A stretch of 64,000 nucleotides of DNA, taken from Haloferax sp. Atlit-12N. Its GTDB lineage: Archaea > Halobacteriota > Halobacteria > Halobacteriales > Haloferacaceae. Of the stretch, positions 7,668 through 16,508 are shown piece after piece (the stretch's first letter is position 1; each line of letters begins with the position of its first letter). Made by a program: the position numbers and the translations under genes. The notes under the pieces are model-generated. The model was not told where the DNA came from and searched no databases. It saw nothing but the letters and a program-made list of their open reading frames with translations. The stretch spans positions 62,001 to 126,000 of the forward strand of contig NZ_PSYW01000003.1 of NCBI RefSeq assembly GCF_003383095.1, given 5' to 3'.

Positions 7668-8738
7668 ATGCGTAGACAAAGCCGACGGAGCTTCATGGAA
7701 CAGCTCGGGCTACTTACTGGCACCGGGGCAATCGCATCGATGGCTGGCTGCATGGGCGGCGGCTCCAACTCCGAAAACGACGGGACGACCAATTCAGACG
7801 GCTCAGATACCGACACGACGGAGAGCGGTGGTGGCGGTCAGAGCCAATCGCTCATCATCGGGAGCGTCTTCCCCAGCGGGCACGTCATCAACGAGATGGC
7901 CAAGGAGTGGGCCTCTTCCGTCGAAGAGGAGACCGAGGGACGAGTGGCGATCACCATCGAGGAGTCCTTCGGTGGCGAAAAGGAGGTCATGGAACAGACG
8001 CAGATCGGGTCCATCGACGGGACCATCATTGGGACGCGCTGGGTCATCGACTACGACCCCAAGAACTTCTGGGTCGAGTCGCCGTTCGTCTTCGAAGGCT
8101 GGGAACAGCAGCGACGCGCGTTCCAGACGGAGTTCTTCGACGACGGCCGACAGCGCCTCCGCGAGCAGGGCAAGCAGATGCTCGTGAACGAGCCGGTGTA
8201 CCGCGGCTACCGACACACGAGCGGGAACAAGGCCTTCGAGACGCCCGAGGACATTCAGGGAACCAACCTGCGGGTGCCCGACCTCACCCCGTGGGTGAAC
8301 ATCTGGAGCGGCATCGGCGCGAGTCCGACCACCGTCGCCTTCGACGAACTCTACAGCGCGCTGCAGCAGGGCGTCGTCGACGCTCAAGAGAACCCCGCGG
8401 AGACCGTCCGGTCGTCCTCGCTGTACGAGGTCCAGGACTACTACACGCTGACCAAGCACCTCGCGTCGACGGGCTGGTTCACGCTCGGCACCCAGGCGCT
8501 TTCGAACATCTCCGACGAGGACCAGACGACGATGGTCGACTCGCTGACGTCGAGCATCCAAGAACTCAGCAGCAGCATCGCTGAATCGGAGTCGCAGGCC
8601 ATCGAAGCGCTGAAAGAACAGGGAATGAACGTGGTCGAACCCGACCGAGACGCGTGGTTAGAGGCCGCGAAGGAGCCGCTCCAGACGCAGTTCGAGGAGA
8701 ACTGGGAACCGTCGCTCGAAGAAGTGCGAAACATTTGA
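7668..8738 (+). CDS. TRAP transporter solute-binding protein (DctP family), Tat lipoprotein
   Basis: 356 residues. The N-terminus MRRQSRRSFMEQLG is a Tat signal followed by a lipobox ending SMAGC, then a Ser/Thr/Asp-rich linker. The body matches the DctP fold: a start like IIGSVFPSGHVINEMAKEW, the LRVPDLTPWVNIWSGIGASPTTVAFDELYSALQQGVVDAQENP stretch that usually contains the substrate-carboxylate arginine, and a C-terminal helix set. TRAP systems use an ion gradient to import carboxylic acids; next to uxuA a sugar acid such as a hexuronate is likely. The ATG at 7668 sets the Tat motif at the N-terminus; an upstream ATG at 7617 in the AT-rich leader is less likely. Confidence 0.88.
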   Translation: MRRQSRRSFMEQLGLLTGTGAIASMAGCMGGGSNSENDGTTNSDGSDTDTTESGGGGQSQSLIIGSVFPSGHVINEMAKEWASSVEEETEGRVAITIEESFGGEKEVMEQTQIGSIDGTIIGTRWVIDYDPKNFWVESPFVFEGWEQQRRAFQTEFFDDGRQRLREQGKQMLVNEPVYRGYRHTSGNKAFETPEDIQGTNLRVPDLTPWVNIWSGIGASPTTVAFDELYSALQQGVVDAQENPAETVRSSSLYEVQDYYTLTKHLASTGWFTLGTQALSNISDEDQTTMVDSLTSSIQELSSSIAESESQAIEALKEQGMNVVEPDRDAWLEAAKEPLQTQFEENWEPSLEEVRNI

Positions 8739-8763
8739 GCGGACGCTTACTCGTAGAGCACCC

Positions 8764-9315
8764 ATGGAAGAAGTAAATCTCGCAACGAAACTCGGCCGGC
8801 TTTTCGACGGGTTGGTCACATCCATCGCGTTAGCACTCTACGTGCTGATGATACTCGTCGTCGGGTTACAGATTCTGACCCGCTGGGCCTTGGGTTCGAT
8901 ACTCGGGTCGAGCCTCCCCTGGACGGTCAACCTCTCGCAGATGCTGCTCGTGTACATCACGTTCTTCGGCGCGGCGGTCGCCAGTCGAAAGCGACAGCAC
9001 ATCTCGCTCGACCTCCTCGTTTCGCGGCTCTCGGACGACGTCATCCGAGTCCTGACCGGCCTTCGGACGCTTCTCATCCTCGCGTTCGTCGGCGTCATGG
9101 TCTCGGGAGCGTACCCGCTGTACCTACAGAACCGGGGATTCGGCATGGGAGCGCTCCCGTCGCACCCGCCGTTCACCGAAGCGTGGCTGTACGTTCCCGC
9201 CGTCGTCGGCGGTATCTGCATCGGTATCTATGCGCTTCGTGACCTGTGGCTCGTCGCCGTCGAGCCCGAAACGATCATCGAGGACATCAAAGGAGAAGAC
9301 GAAAATGCAGACTGA
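8764..9315 (+). CDS. TRAP transporter small permease (DctQ family)
   Basis: 183 residues with four hydrophobic segments (about 17-37, 52-75, 95-118 and 138-160). Between segments 2 and 3 is the family stretch FFGAAVASRKRQHISLDLLVSRL. It forms the membrane complex with the large permease encoded directly downstream and receives substrate from the lipoprotein encoded 25 bases upstream. The C-terminal tail is acidic and cytoplasmic, as expected for a haloarchaeal member. Confidence 0.88.
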   Translation: MEEVNLATKLGRLFDGLVTSIALALYVLMILVVGLQILTRWALGSILGSSLPWTVNLSQMLLVYITFFGAAVASRKRQHISLDLLVSRLSDDVIRVLTGLRTLLILAFVGVMVSGAYPLYLQNRGFGMGALPSHPPFTEAWLYVPAVVGGICIGIYALRDLWLVAVEPETIIEDIKGEDENAD

Positions 9316-9363
9316 ACGCCGACCCGCCACCGAGACGCGCCCGCTCCAAGAGGGGTGCCGCTG

Positions 9364-10662
9364 ATGGCCGACGTCGTCCTGCTCGGCCTGTTCATCGGCG
9401 TCCTGCTCGTGCTGTACCTGTTCGAGGTACCCGTCGTGTACGCACTGGGGCTGACGAGTCTCATCCTCATGTGGACCACGTCGATTCCGTTCGAGCCGCT
9501 TCTGGTCGCCCAGACGATGGTCTCCGGGACCAACTCCTTCGTCCTGCTGGCGATTCCGCTGTTCCTCCAGACGGGGCTGTTGATGAACAAACTCGGTCTG
9601 ACGGACGTCATCTTCGACTTCGCGAAGGCCATCGTCGGGCCAATTCGCGGCGGCCTCGCCCACGTCAACATCGTCGCCAGCATCATCTTCTCCGGAATGA
9701 CGGGGACCGCGGCGGCGGACGCCGCGGGGTTGGGAGCCATCGAGTACCGGGCGATGCGCGAGGAGGGATACGACCAGGGGTTCAGCGTCGCCGTCACCGG
9801 GTCGTCGTCCATCATCGGCCCGATTATCCCGCCGAGCGTCCCGCTCATCATCTACGGGATTCTCGCGCAGGTCTCGATTGGCACGCTGTTCATCGCCGGC
9901 CTCGTCCCGGGACTGGTGATGGGCGTCGGGTTGATGATACTGTGTAGCTTCTACGCCCATCGGAACGGCTACGAGAAAGGCGACTGGTGGTCCCTCGGCG
10001 AAGTCGGCCGGACGTGTTACCGGGCGCTTCCCGCGCTCGGCACCCCGGCGCTCATCATCGGCGGGATTCTCGGCGGCTGGTTCACCGCGACCGAGGCGGG
10101 CGCAGTCGCGCTGTTCTACACGCTCATCATCGGGACCGTCTTCTACGACGGCCTCTCGCGCGAGGAACTCGTCTCATCGTTCGACGAGGGAATGACCCAC
10201 ACCGCGACGCTCACGTTCATCGTCGCGGCGGCGTCCCTGTACGGCTTCCTCATCCGGCGTGCACAGCTCCCAGAGATTCTCGCACAGGCGATTACGGGCG
10301 TGTCGACGGACCCGCTCGTGCTCATGTTGCTCATCGCCGGCGTCCTGTTCATCGTCGGGCTGATGCTGGAGACGATTGCGGCGATAACCATCCTCACGCC
10401 GGTGTTCCTCCCCATCGTCGAGCAGACCGCAATCAGCCCGATTCACTTCGGCGTCGTGATGATCGTCACGCTGATGATCGGCCTGCTCACGCCGCCGTTC
10501 GGCGTCATCCTGTTCGTGCTCAACGCCGTCACCGGCGTCTCGCTCGAACGGATTACTCGGCACATGGTCCCGTTCTACCTGCCGCTTCTGTTCACCCTCC
10601 TGTTGATTATCGTCTTCCCGGAGCTCGTCCTCTGGCTGCCCCGCGCGATGGGGCTCGCCTGA
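9364..10662 (+). CDS. TRAP transporter large permease (DctM family)
   Basis: 432 residues and about 12 membrane segments. Family motifs include AIPLFLQTGLLMNKLGLT, MTGTAAADAAGLGAIEYRAM, SSSIIGPIIPPSVPLIIYG and the late LLTPPFGVILFVLNAVTGVSLERI. This is the ion-coupled channel subunit of the importer. The ATG at 9364 gives the usual short N-terminus before the first helix; a GTG at 9355 is three codons upstream. It ends the TRAP operon; a separate dehydrogenase gene follows after 126 bases. Confidence 0.9.
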   Translation: MADVVLLGLFIGVLLVLYLFEVPVVYALGLTSLILMWTTSIPFEPLLVAQTMVSGTNSFVLLAIPLFLQTGLLMNKLGLTDVIFDFAKAIVGPIRGGLAHVNIVASIIFSGMTGTAAADAAGLGAIEYRAMREEGYDQGFSVAVTGSSSIIGPIIPPSVPLIIYGILAQVSIGTLFIAGLVPGLVMGVGLMILCSFYAHRNGYEKGDWWSLGEVGRTCYRALPALGTPALIIGGILGGWFTATEAGAVALFYTLIIGTVFYDGLSREELVSSFDEGMTHTATLTFIVAAASLYGFLIRRAQLPEILAQAITGVSTDPLVLMLLIAGVLFIVGLMLETIAAITILTPVFLPIVEQTAISPIHFGVVMIVTLMIGLLTPPFGVILFVLNAVTGVSLERITRHMVPFYLPLLFTLLLIIVFPELVLWLPRAMGLA

Positions 10663-10788
10663 GCGACGCTCCACGTCCTTTATAGAACGGTCGATAGCGG
10701 CGCGTAGGTGCGGGTACGAGAGTGATTCGCCCCGTAGAGTCGTCTGTCGACCGCAAGAGTTAGCATGCCATAGCCGGTCGAGTCGAGT

Positions 10789-11556
10789 ATGGTGGAGACA
10801 TCACCCACGGTTACCGTATCGGATAGCGCTGCGGTCGTCATCGGCGGTACGAGCGGCATCGGCCGAGCCATCGCGCTCGCCTTCGCCGACGACGGTGCCG
10901 ACGTTGTGGCGACGAGTCGCAGCGCGGACGCCGTCGAAGAGACCGCCGAAGAGCTCCGCGCTCGCGGTGCGAAGACCGCCGAAGTGACGTGTGACGTCCG
11001 AGACGACGAATCGATAGAGAACCTCTACGAAGTCGCCAGCGACGCCATCGGCGACATCGACATCCTCGTGAACTCGGCGGGGTCGGTCGCGAGAGCGTCC
11101 GTCTCCGAGATGAGCGACGACCAGTGGAACCAAGACATCGACGTGAACCTGACGGGCGTCTTCCGGGCGTGCCGCGTCTTCGGTCGCGAGATGGAGTCTG
11201 GAAGCATCGTGAACATCTCTTCGATGTCCGCACAGCAGTCCCGCGAGGAGCGCCCGGCCTACTGCGCCGCGAAGAGCGGTGTGAACGGGCTTACGCGCGC
11301 CGCGTCGGCCGACCTCGCGCCCGACGTGCGCGTCAACGCCATCGAGCCGGGATTCGTCAAGACCCCGCTCGCCGGCGACGGCTTCAACGAGGGAACCGAA
11401 CTGCGAGAGAAAATAGACGAGGGAACGCCGATGGAACGCGTCGCGACGCCGGACGAAATCGCGGGCGCGGCCGTCTACCTCGCCAGCGACGCGGCGTCGT
11501 TCACGACGGGCGCGGTCATCACGGTCGACGGCGGCTACAACGACAACGCGTTATAG
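10789..11556 (+). CDS. SDR family oxidoreductase
   Basis: 255 residues with the classical short-chain dehydrogenase layout: nucleotide-binding GGTSGIGRAIA (about residues 18-28), NSAG, the active-site Ser in IVNISSMSAQ, and YCAAK with the catalytic Tyr and Lys, then PDEIAGAAVYLASD and the C-terminal TVDGGY. Arg after the first strand (TSRS) favours NADP(H). Given the neighbours it may reduce fructuronate to mannonate, a role filled by an SDR in Bacillus, but it could equally be a sugar or aldonate dehydrogenase. The last 6 bases overlap the convergent polyol dehydrogenase gene. Confidence 0.85.
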   Translation: MVETSPTVTVSDSAAVVIGGTSGIGRAIALAFADDGADVVATSRSADAVEETAEELRARGAKTAEVTCDVRDDESIENLYEVASDAIGDIDILVNSAGSVARASVSEMSDDQWNQDIDVNLTGVFRACRVFGREMESGSIVNISSMSAQQSREERPAYCAAKSGVNGLTRAASADLAPDVRVNAIEPGFVKTPLAGDGFNEGTELREKIDEGTPMERVATPDEIAGAAVYLASDAASFTTGAVITVDGGYNDNAL

Positions 11557-12591
11557 CTCGTCGCTGACGCGGATTACGCCTTTTACTTCTTCGGGCTCGG
11601 CCGCGCGGTCGAACGCGGCCTGCGTGTCCTCGAACGACGATTCGAAGGTCACGATACTGTCCACGTCGAACCGGCCCGTTTCGATTCCCTCGATGGCCTC
11701 CGGATACGTGTTACTGAACCTGAACGACCCCTTCAGGTCGTACTCCTGGCCGATGGTCTCGACGATGTCGGTGGGGAACTCGGGTTCGAGCGGGATGCCG
11801 ACGAAGACGACGGTGCCGCCGCGTTTGACGGCCTCGGTCGTCGTCTCGATAGCGCCGCCGAAGCCGGAACTTTCGAGAACCACGTCGACGCCGCGTTCGT
11901 CGACGTGTTCGCGAATCGTCTCGACGGGGTCGGACTCCGTCACGTCGACCGCGTAGTCGACGCCGCGGGACTCGGCCAGTTCGAGCTTTTCGGAGACCAC
12001 GTCGGTCAAGACGACCGTCTCGGCTCCGCGGGCCATCGCGACTTCCGAGACGAGTTGGCCGATGGGACCGCCGCCCGTGACTAACACCGAGTCGCCCTCG
12101 GAGACGCCGCCGCGCTGACAGGCGTGCATCGCGACGCTCAGCGGCTCCGCGAGCGCCCCCTCGCGGAGCGACACCGAGTCCGGAAGCGCGTACAGGTACT
12201 CGGCGGGACACGCGACGTACTCGGTTAGTGCGCCCTCGACCGGCGGCGAAGACATGTACTCCATGTCCTCACAGAGGTGGTAGGTGTCGTCGCCGGCGCA
12301 GTACTCGCACTCTCCGCACGGGAGACCGGGTTCGATTGCCACGCGGTCGTCGGGACCGACGCGGGAGACTTCGTCCCCCACCTCGACGACGGTGCCGGCC
12401 GCCTCGTGACCGAGGACGTGGGGGAAGTCGACGACGTTACCGCCGTTTTCGCCGTGCTGGTAGTAGTGTAAGTCGGACCCGCAGATGCCGACGCGGTCGA
12501 TTCGAACCAGGACTTCGTCGGGGGCGATTGTCGGGAGGTCCCGCTCGACAAGTGTGAATTCACTAACAGCTGTGAGCTCGCAGGTTCGCAT
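11551..12591 (-). CDS. Zinc-dependent medium-chain alcohol/polyol dehydrogenase
   Basis: 346 residues. The catalytic zinc ligands are in VGICGSDLHYY and GHEAAGTV. The structural zinc lobe has the four cysteines of CGECEYCAGDDTYHLC. The nucleotide fold has VLVTGGGPIGQL followed by VLTDV, whose Asp suggests NAD. The sequence is closest in feel to sorbitol/xylitol or threonine dehydrogenases, so it probably oxidises a polyol or aldonate. The ATG at 12591 has a TATA-like GAATATAA about 30 bases upstream on the minus strand. It converges on the SDR gene with a 6-base overlap. Its exact role in the uronate cluster is unknown. Confidence 0.85.
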   Translation of the reverse strand: MRTCELTAVSEFTLVERDLPTIAPDEVLVRIDRVGICGSDLHYYQHGENGGNVVDFPHVLGHEAAGTVVEVGDEVSRVGPDDRVAIEPGLPCGECEYCAGDDTYHLCEDMEYMSSPPVEGALTEYVACPAEYLYALPDSVSLREGALAEPLSVAMHACQRGGVSEGDSVLVTGGGPIGQLVSEVAMARGAETVVLTDVVSEKLELAESRGVDYAVDVTESDPVETIREHVDERGVDVVLESSGFGGAIETTTEAVKRGGTVVFVGIPLEPEFPTDIVETIGQEYDLKGSFRFSNTYPEAIEGIETGRFDVDSIVTFESSFEDTQAAFDRAAEPEEVKGVIRVSDEL

Positions 12592-13061
12592 GCTTGTACG
12601 GAGGAGAATTACGGTTATATTCCTTTTGCCGTGTGGATCACGACAGACGGTAGTACGGGGAGTATTCACCGCACTCGACCGGACGTTTGCTTGCTCAGTG
12701 GACAGCAAAATAGCACAGACGAGCCCAACAATAGTTTCACAAACAAACACTTTTGTGAACTCTACATAGTTTGAATTATTCAGATTATTACATAATATTT
12801 GTTTTGAGTGGTCATATACTCTCCAGACTGTAAATAAGTGAGTATTACAGATGACTAGATAATATTCACAAAAAGCACATCAAAATCCTGAACACCAATA
12901 TTGTACAATCTACACATTCACTGGTCTGATACCACTATGGTTTTGCACTGACCGAAATGAGACACACGGCAGAACCACGGCGTGACACGCCTTCCGGGGG
13001 AAGCGTCACGATGCTCCGCCGCGTGGCGGGACGCTATCTGCGACGGTCGTCAGGGGCGCGT
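12592..13061. other. AT-rich intergenic region
   Basis: 470 bases, strikingly AT-rich from about 12600 to 12960, with no supported gene. It holds the promoter of the minus-strand dehydrogenase and an inverted repeat at 12736-12759. A weaker repeat CTGTAA/TTACAG lies at 12828-12850. Confidence 0.5.
12736..12759. promoter_or_regulatory. Inverted repeat TTCACAAA-N8-TTTGTGAA
   Basis: Perfect 8-base arms with an 8-base spacer, about 145 bases upstream of the dehydrogenase start at 12591. Possible operator; it could also be a chance palindrome in AT-rich DNA. Confidence 0.4.
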
Positions 13062-16000
13062 TCACCCTCGCGTCGCCAAGACATATGCGACCCCAGTGAG
13101 TCCGGCCCACGCGACACCCGCGGCGAGACCGACGCCGACCAGCGAGGCGGTGCCGACGAGTCCGCCGATGAGCCAGACGAGGACGGCCGCGCCAGCCAAC
13201 AGCTGTATTCGAAGACCGCTCACCGGTGGCGACCGACGCTGAAGGGTCAGGACCATTCCGTAGCCGCCGAGACCCAGCGCACCCACGTAGAGCCCGCTTC
13301 CGAGAAGGCCCCACACCGAGGCCAATCCGCCGAGGAACCCGTCGTCGGTCGAATCGTTCGTCGGCGACTGAGCCGTGGTCGTCGCCCCCGCCGTGTTCGG
13401 GGAGGCCGCTGTCGTCACCGTCGGAGTCACTTCGGGTGGCGCGACACCAATCGTCGTCGTGACGGTGTCGCTGTCGATGCCGAGTCGACTCTCGACGGCT
13501 AACCCGACGTCGAGAGGCTGTTCGCTCATCGTGACGCTGAGTTCGGGGGTCGACTGCACTCGCTCGGTCCCGTTCACGAAGAAGTGATAGCGACCGACTG
13601 CTGAGGTGTCGCTCGTCGAGCCGGCCCCGGACAGTCGGAGTTCGTCCGCGGCGGTCGCTGTCGCCGGAGCATCGATTCGGGCGGTCGGACGGGTGTACAG
13701 CTCGTCGGGTGCCGCGGTTCGGAACGGCGTGAAATCGACCCAGCCGCGCTCGGTGACGACGGGGTTCCCCTCTCCGGACGGGAGAATCGACGAGTGATAC
13801 GGACCGCTGGCAGCGCCCCAGTAGTTGGACTCGGCGTCGACGGTCCGAATCGGGTCCACCACGATTCGGGCGGTCGCGTTCGCGCTGACCAGCGGCTTGA
13901 TATCGACCGTGAGGCCGCGGTCTTGGCCGTAGATACTGTTGTTGACGACGTGGTGGGTCCTGGTTCCCTCGCCGGCCGTTTGGACCCCGATGCCCGTCGG
14001 GAGCGCGCCGCTCACGCGACGAATCGTCAGGGCGCTGGCTTCCGCGCTCCGCGTCTCGCTTTCGCCGTCCGTCCGGAGGACGACGACCGTGTCGTCCCAG
14101 AGCCGAGCGACCGTGAGCCGCTGTGTCAACTCGGGATTGGCGACGAGTTCTTCCAGCGGAACCGTCGATTCGGCCTGGTTGATGATCGCACCGGACGCGC
14201 CCTCGGCGAGGTACACGCCGGTTCCCGGCGTCACCCTCGAAACGGGAACCGGGTCCGCAAAGGCGTTCGTGTTGAACACGATGTCGTTGTCCCGAACGTC
14301 GGTCTCGACGACCCCGCGGACGACGACGCCGTAGGAGTTGGCGGCGATAGTGTTGTTGGCGACCGAAAGCTCGCCGCGGTGCGTTATCGGGCTGGCGACG
14401 ACCAGTCCCGCACCGGCGTTGTTCGCCAGTCGGTTCTCGCTGACGTTCGTCCGGTGAATAATCAGGTTCGAGCGGACCGAAACGGCGTGACCCCCGTTAT
14501 CGCGGACGGTGTTATTCCGGACGTCGACCCCGCGTGCCGCCGCTCCCGTCTGGAGCTCCAGTCCCGCTCCCTCGTTGCCCCGGGCGGTGTTGTCAGCCAG
14601 TGTGAGGCCCGACACGACGGTCCCATCGAGGGCGAACCCGTCGCCGCCGTTCTCGATGAGCCGGTTCCCACGAACGTCGCTCCCTCTCGTCAGCCAGTTG
14701 TTGACGTGGACAGCGTCCCCGCCGTTACCGCGAATCGCGTTGTCGGTGAGTTGCAGATTCAGTTCGAGACTGCGAGCGGTGAGGTCGACGCCGTGGCCGA
14801 CGTTGTCCGCGAGCGTGTTGTCACGGATGGTAACCGCGCCGGGTTGCGGGAGTTGGGTTCCCGACTGGCGGATACGGATGCCGGTCCGAGCGCCGCGAAT
14901 CTCGTTTCCGGCCACGGTCGCCGTCGTCTCGTCGCGAGCGTCGAGTTGGATACCGGCGTCACCGGCGGTGATGTGGTTGTGCAGCAGCGACGTATCGCTC
15001 TGGGCCGCGCGAACCGCGATTCCGCTGCCCGCGGTCGCCGAAATCTCGTTGTTCAACGCCCAGAGGCGACCGACGCTGTCGGCGGCGGCGAAGACCCCGC
15101 TCCCGTTGATATCGCGGAACGTCGACTCGCGAACGGTGAGCTGTCGCACGCGCGTCGTGGACGCGGCGCGCTCGTCGACCGGCGATATGACGTTTCCGAC
15201 GGCGAGCGAGCCCCGAACGCCGTCCGAGAGCTGTGAGACTGTCCCCTTGCGGAGGTCGACCGCAACGGGATAGAAACCGCGCGTCTCCGGGTTGACCACG
15301 TCCCCGTACTCCACGAGGAGTCGGCCGTCACTCGGGATACTGACCGGCCTCGACAGCGAGATTCGCACGCGTCCGTCCGTCCCTGAGACATCGGTGACGA
15401 GCGAGTCGAACGACCGCTCTATCGTTCCGTTTCGGTTGCTATCGAGGCCGATTCGGGCGATGCTCTTCGCGTCGACGTCGTCGACCGACCCGGAATCGGT
15501 GTACCGGAGTTCTATCGTGTCGAACGTCACGCCGACGCCGGCATCGAGCGACAGCGTGTGGTTCGACCGGTTGCCGCGCTCCACGGGCGACGCCGTAACC
15601 GAAGTCGCACCGGTCGCACCAGCCAGCGGGGTCGCCCGAATCGCGTGCCCGTCGATACGGCGGAACGCCGACCGCTCGATGCTAATCGGCGGCGTCGACG
15701 CGGTGTCGCCGACCGACAGCCCGGCGTTCGAAAAGTCTCGGAACGTTGAGTCGGTAATCGTAATCGACCCGTCCGCGCGGGCCACGGTGACGCCGCTCGT
15801 TCCGCCCTGCAGGGTCGTGTTGCGTACGACAAGCCGAGACTCGCTCGTCCCGTTGTAGCGGATGCTCGCCCACCGGCGCTCGGCGGCGGCACCCGCAGAC
15901 CGTGAAATCGTCACCGACTGGGCCGCCGTGCCGTCGACGACGAGTGAGCCGTCCACGGAGAGCGTGATTCCCTCGGCGAGTTGAACGTCGGTCCCGGGTC

Positions 16001-16229
16001 GTATCGTCAGCGTCGTCCCGGGGTCGATGTGGACGCTCTGGATGATTCGGTAGGGGCCGTCTTCCGGCGTCCACGTCGTGTCCGCGTTGATGTCCGATTC
16101 CACGAACGTGGTGTTCGCCTCGCTTTGGGCGGCCGCCACCGGACTGCCGAGTGGGACGAAAAGCGACACGACGACGAGTACGACCAGTATTCGCCGAGTC
16201 CAACCGAGAGATGAGGAAGTTAAGAACAT
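13062..16229 (-). CDS. Cell-surface right-handed beta-helix protein with C-terminal membrane anchor
   Basis: 1055 residues. A Sec-type signal (about residues 12-34, ending VAAAQS) leads into a long exported region. This contains many beta-helix turns of the form xxVxxNTVRDNGGHAVSV, typical of NosD/pectin-lyase-like solenoids, over about 60-640. A Thr/Pro/Asn-rich stretch with possible glycosylation sites follows (about 920-955). The protein ends with about four hydrophobic segments (960-1055), not with a PGF-CTERM sorting signal. Probable location is the cell envelope, facing outward. No catalytic residues could be identified, so polysaccharide binding or cleavage is only a suggestion. Next to it is an intracellular GH43 glycosidase, but they do not appear co-transcribed. 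Confidence 0.8.
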   Translation of the reverse strand: MFLTSSSLGWTRRILVVLVVVSLFVPLGSPVAAAQSEANTTFVESDINADTTWTPEDGPYRIIQSVHIDPGTTLTIRPGTDVQLAEGITLSVDGSLVVDGTAAQSVTISRSAGAAAERRWASIRYNGTSESRLVVRNTTLQGGTSGVTVARADGSITITDSTFRDFSNAGLSVGDTASTPPISIERSAFRRIDGHAIRATPLAGATGATSVTASPVERGNRSNHTLSLDAGVGVTFDTIELRYTDSGSVDDVDAKSIARIGLDSNRNGTIERSFDSLVTDVSGTDGRVRISLSRPVSIPSDGRLLVEYGDVVNPETRGFYPVAVDLRKGTVSQLSDGVRGSLAVGNVISPVDERAASTTRVRQLTVRESTFRDINGSGVFAAADSVGRLWALNNEISATAGSGIAVRAAQSDTSLLHNHITAGDAGIQLDARDETTATVAGNEIRGARTGIRIRQSGTQLPQPGAVTIRDNTLADNVGHGVDLTARSLELNLQLTDNAIRGNGGDAVHVNNWLTRGSDVRGNRLIENGGDGFALDGTVVSGLTLADNTARGNEGAGLELQTGAAARGVDVRNNTVRDNGGHAVSVRSNLIIHRTNVSENRLANNAGAGLVVASPITHRGELSVANNTIAANSYGVVVRGVVETDVRDNDIVFNTNAFADPVPVSRVTPGTGVYLAEGASGAIINQAESTVPLEELVANPELTQRLTVARLWDDTVVVLRTDGESETRSAEASALTIRRVSGALPTGIGVQTAGEGTRTHHVVNNSIYGQDRGLTVDIKPLVSANATARIVVDPIRTVDAESNYWGAASGPYHSSILPSGEGNPVVTERGWVDFTPFRTAAPDELYTRPTARIDAPATATAADELRLSGAGSTSDTSAVGRYHFFVNGTERVQSTPELSVTMSEQPLDVGLAVESRLGIDSDTVTTTIGVAPPEVTPTVTTAASPNTAGATTTAQSPTNDSTDDGFLGGLASVWGLLGSGLYVGALGLGGYGMVLTLQRRSPPVSGLRIQLLAGAAVLVWLIGGLVGTASLVGVGLAAGVAWAGLTGVAYVLATRG

Positions 16230-16508
16230 TATGCGTCAGCGTAGATATAGGATATATGTGATTTTCACGAGATATAAACGAAGTGGTACTCGGCTCTGAA
16301 ATCGACGGCGGTCAGCCGTCGGCCGTCACGACTTCCGTTCACACGGAGAGACGCATGCAGTTCGCACAATACTACAACTTCCAGCAACCGAATCAATGCT
16401 CGATGGAGGAACGCCGGTTGAGGGGGCACTAACTATGCAGTGTCCACAATGGAGTCAATGATATGTCTGTTATATCGGACGCAGAACGTGCGCCTCTCTG
16501 GGGACTGT

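Noticed and set aside
13794-15236. 480-codon plus-strand frame
   Set aside because: Antisense to the beta-helix gene, Arg/Val/Asp-rich without domains.
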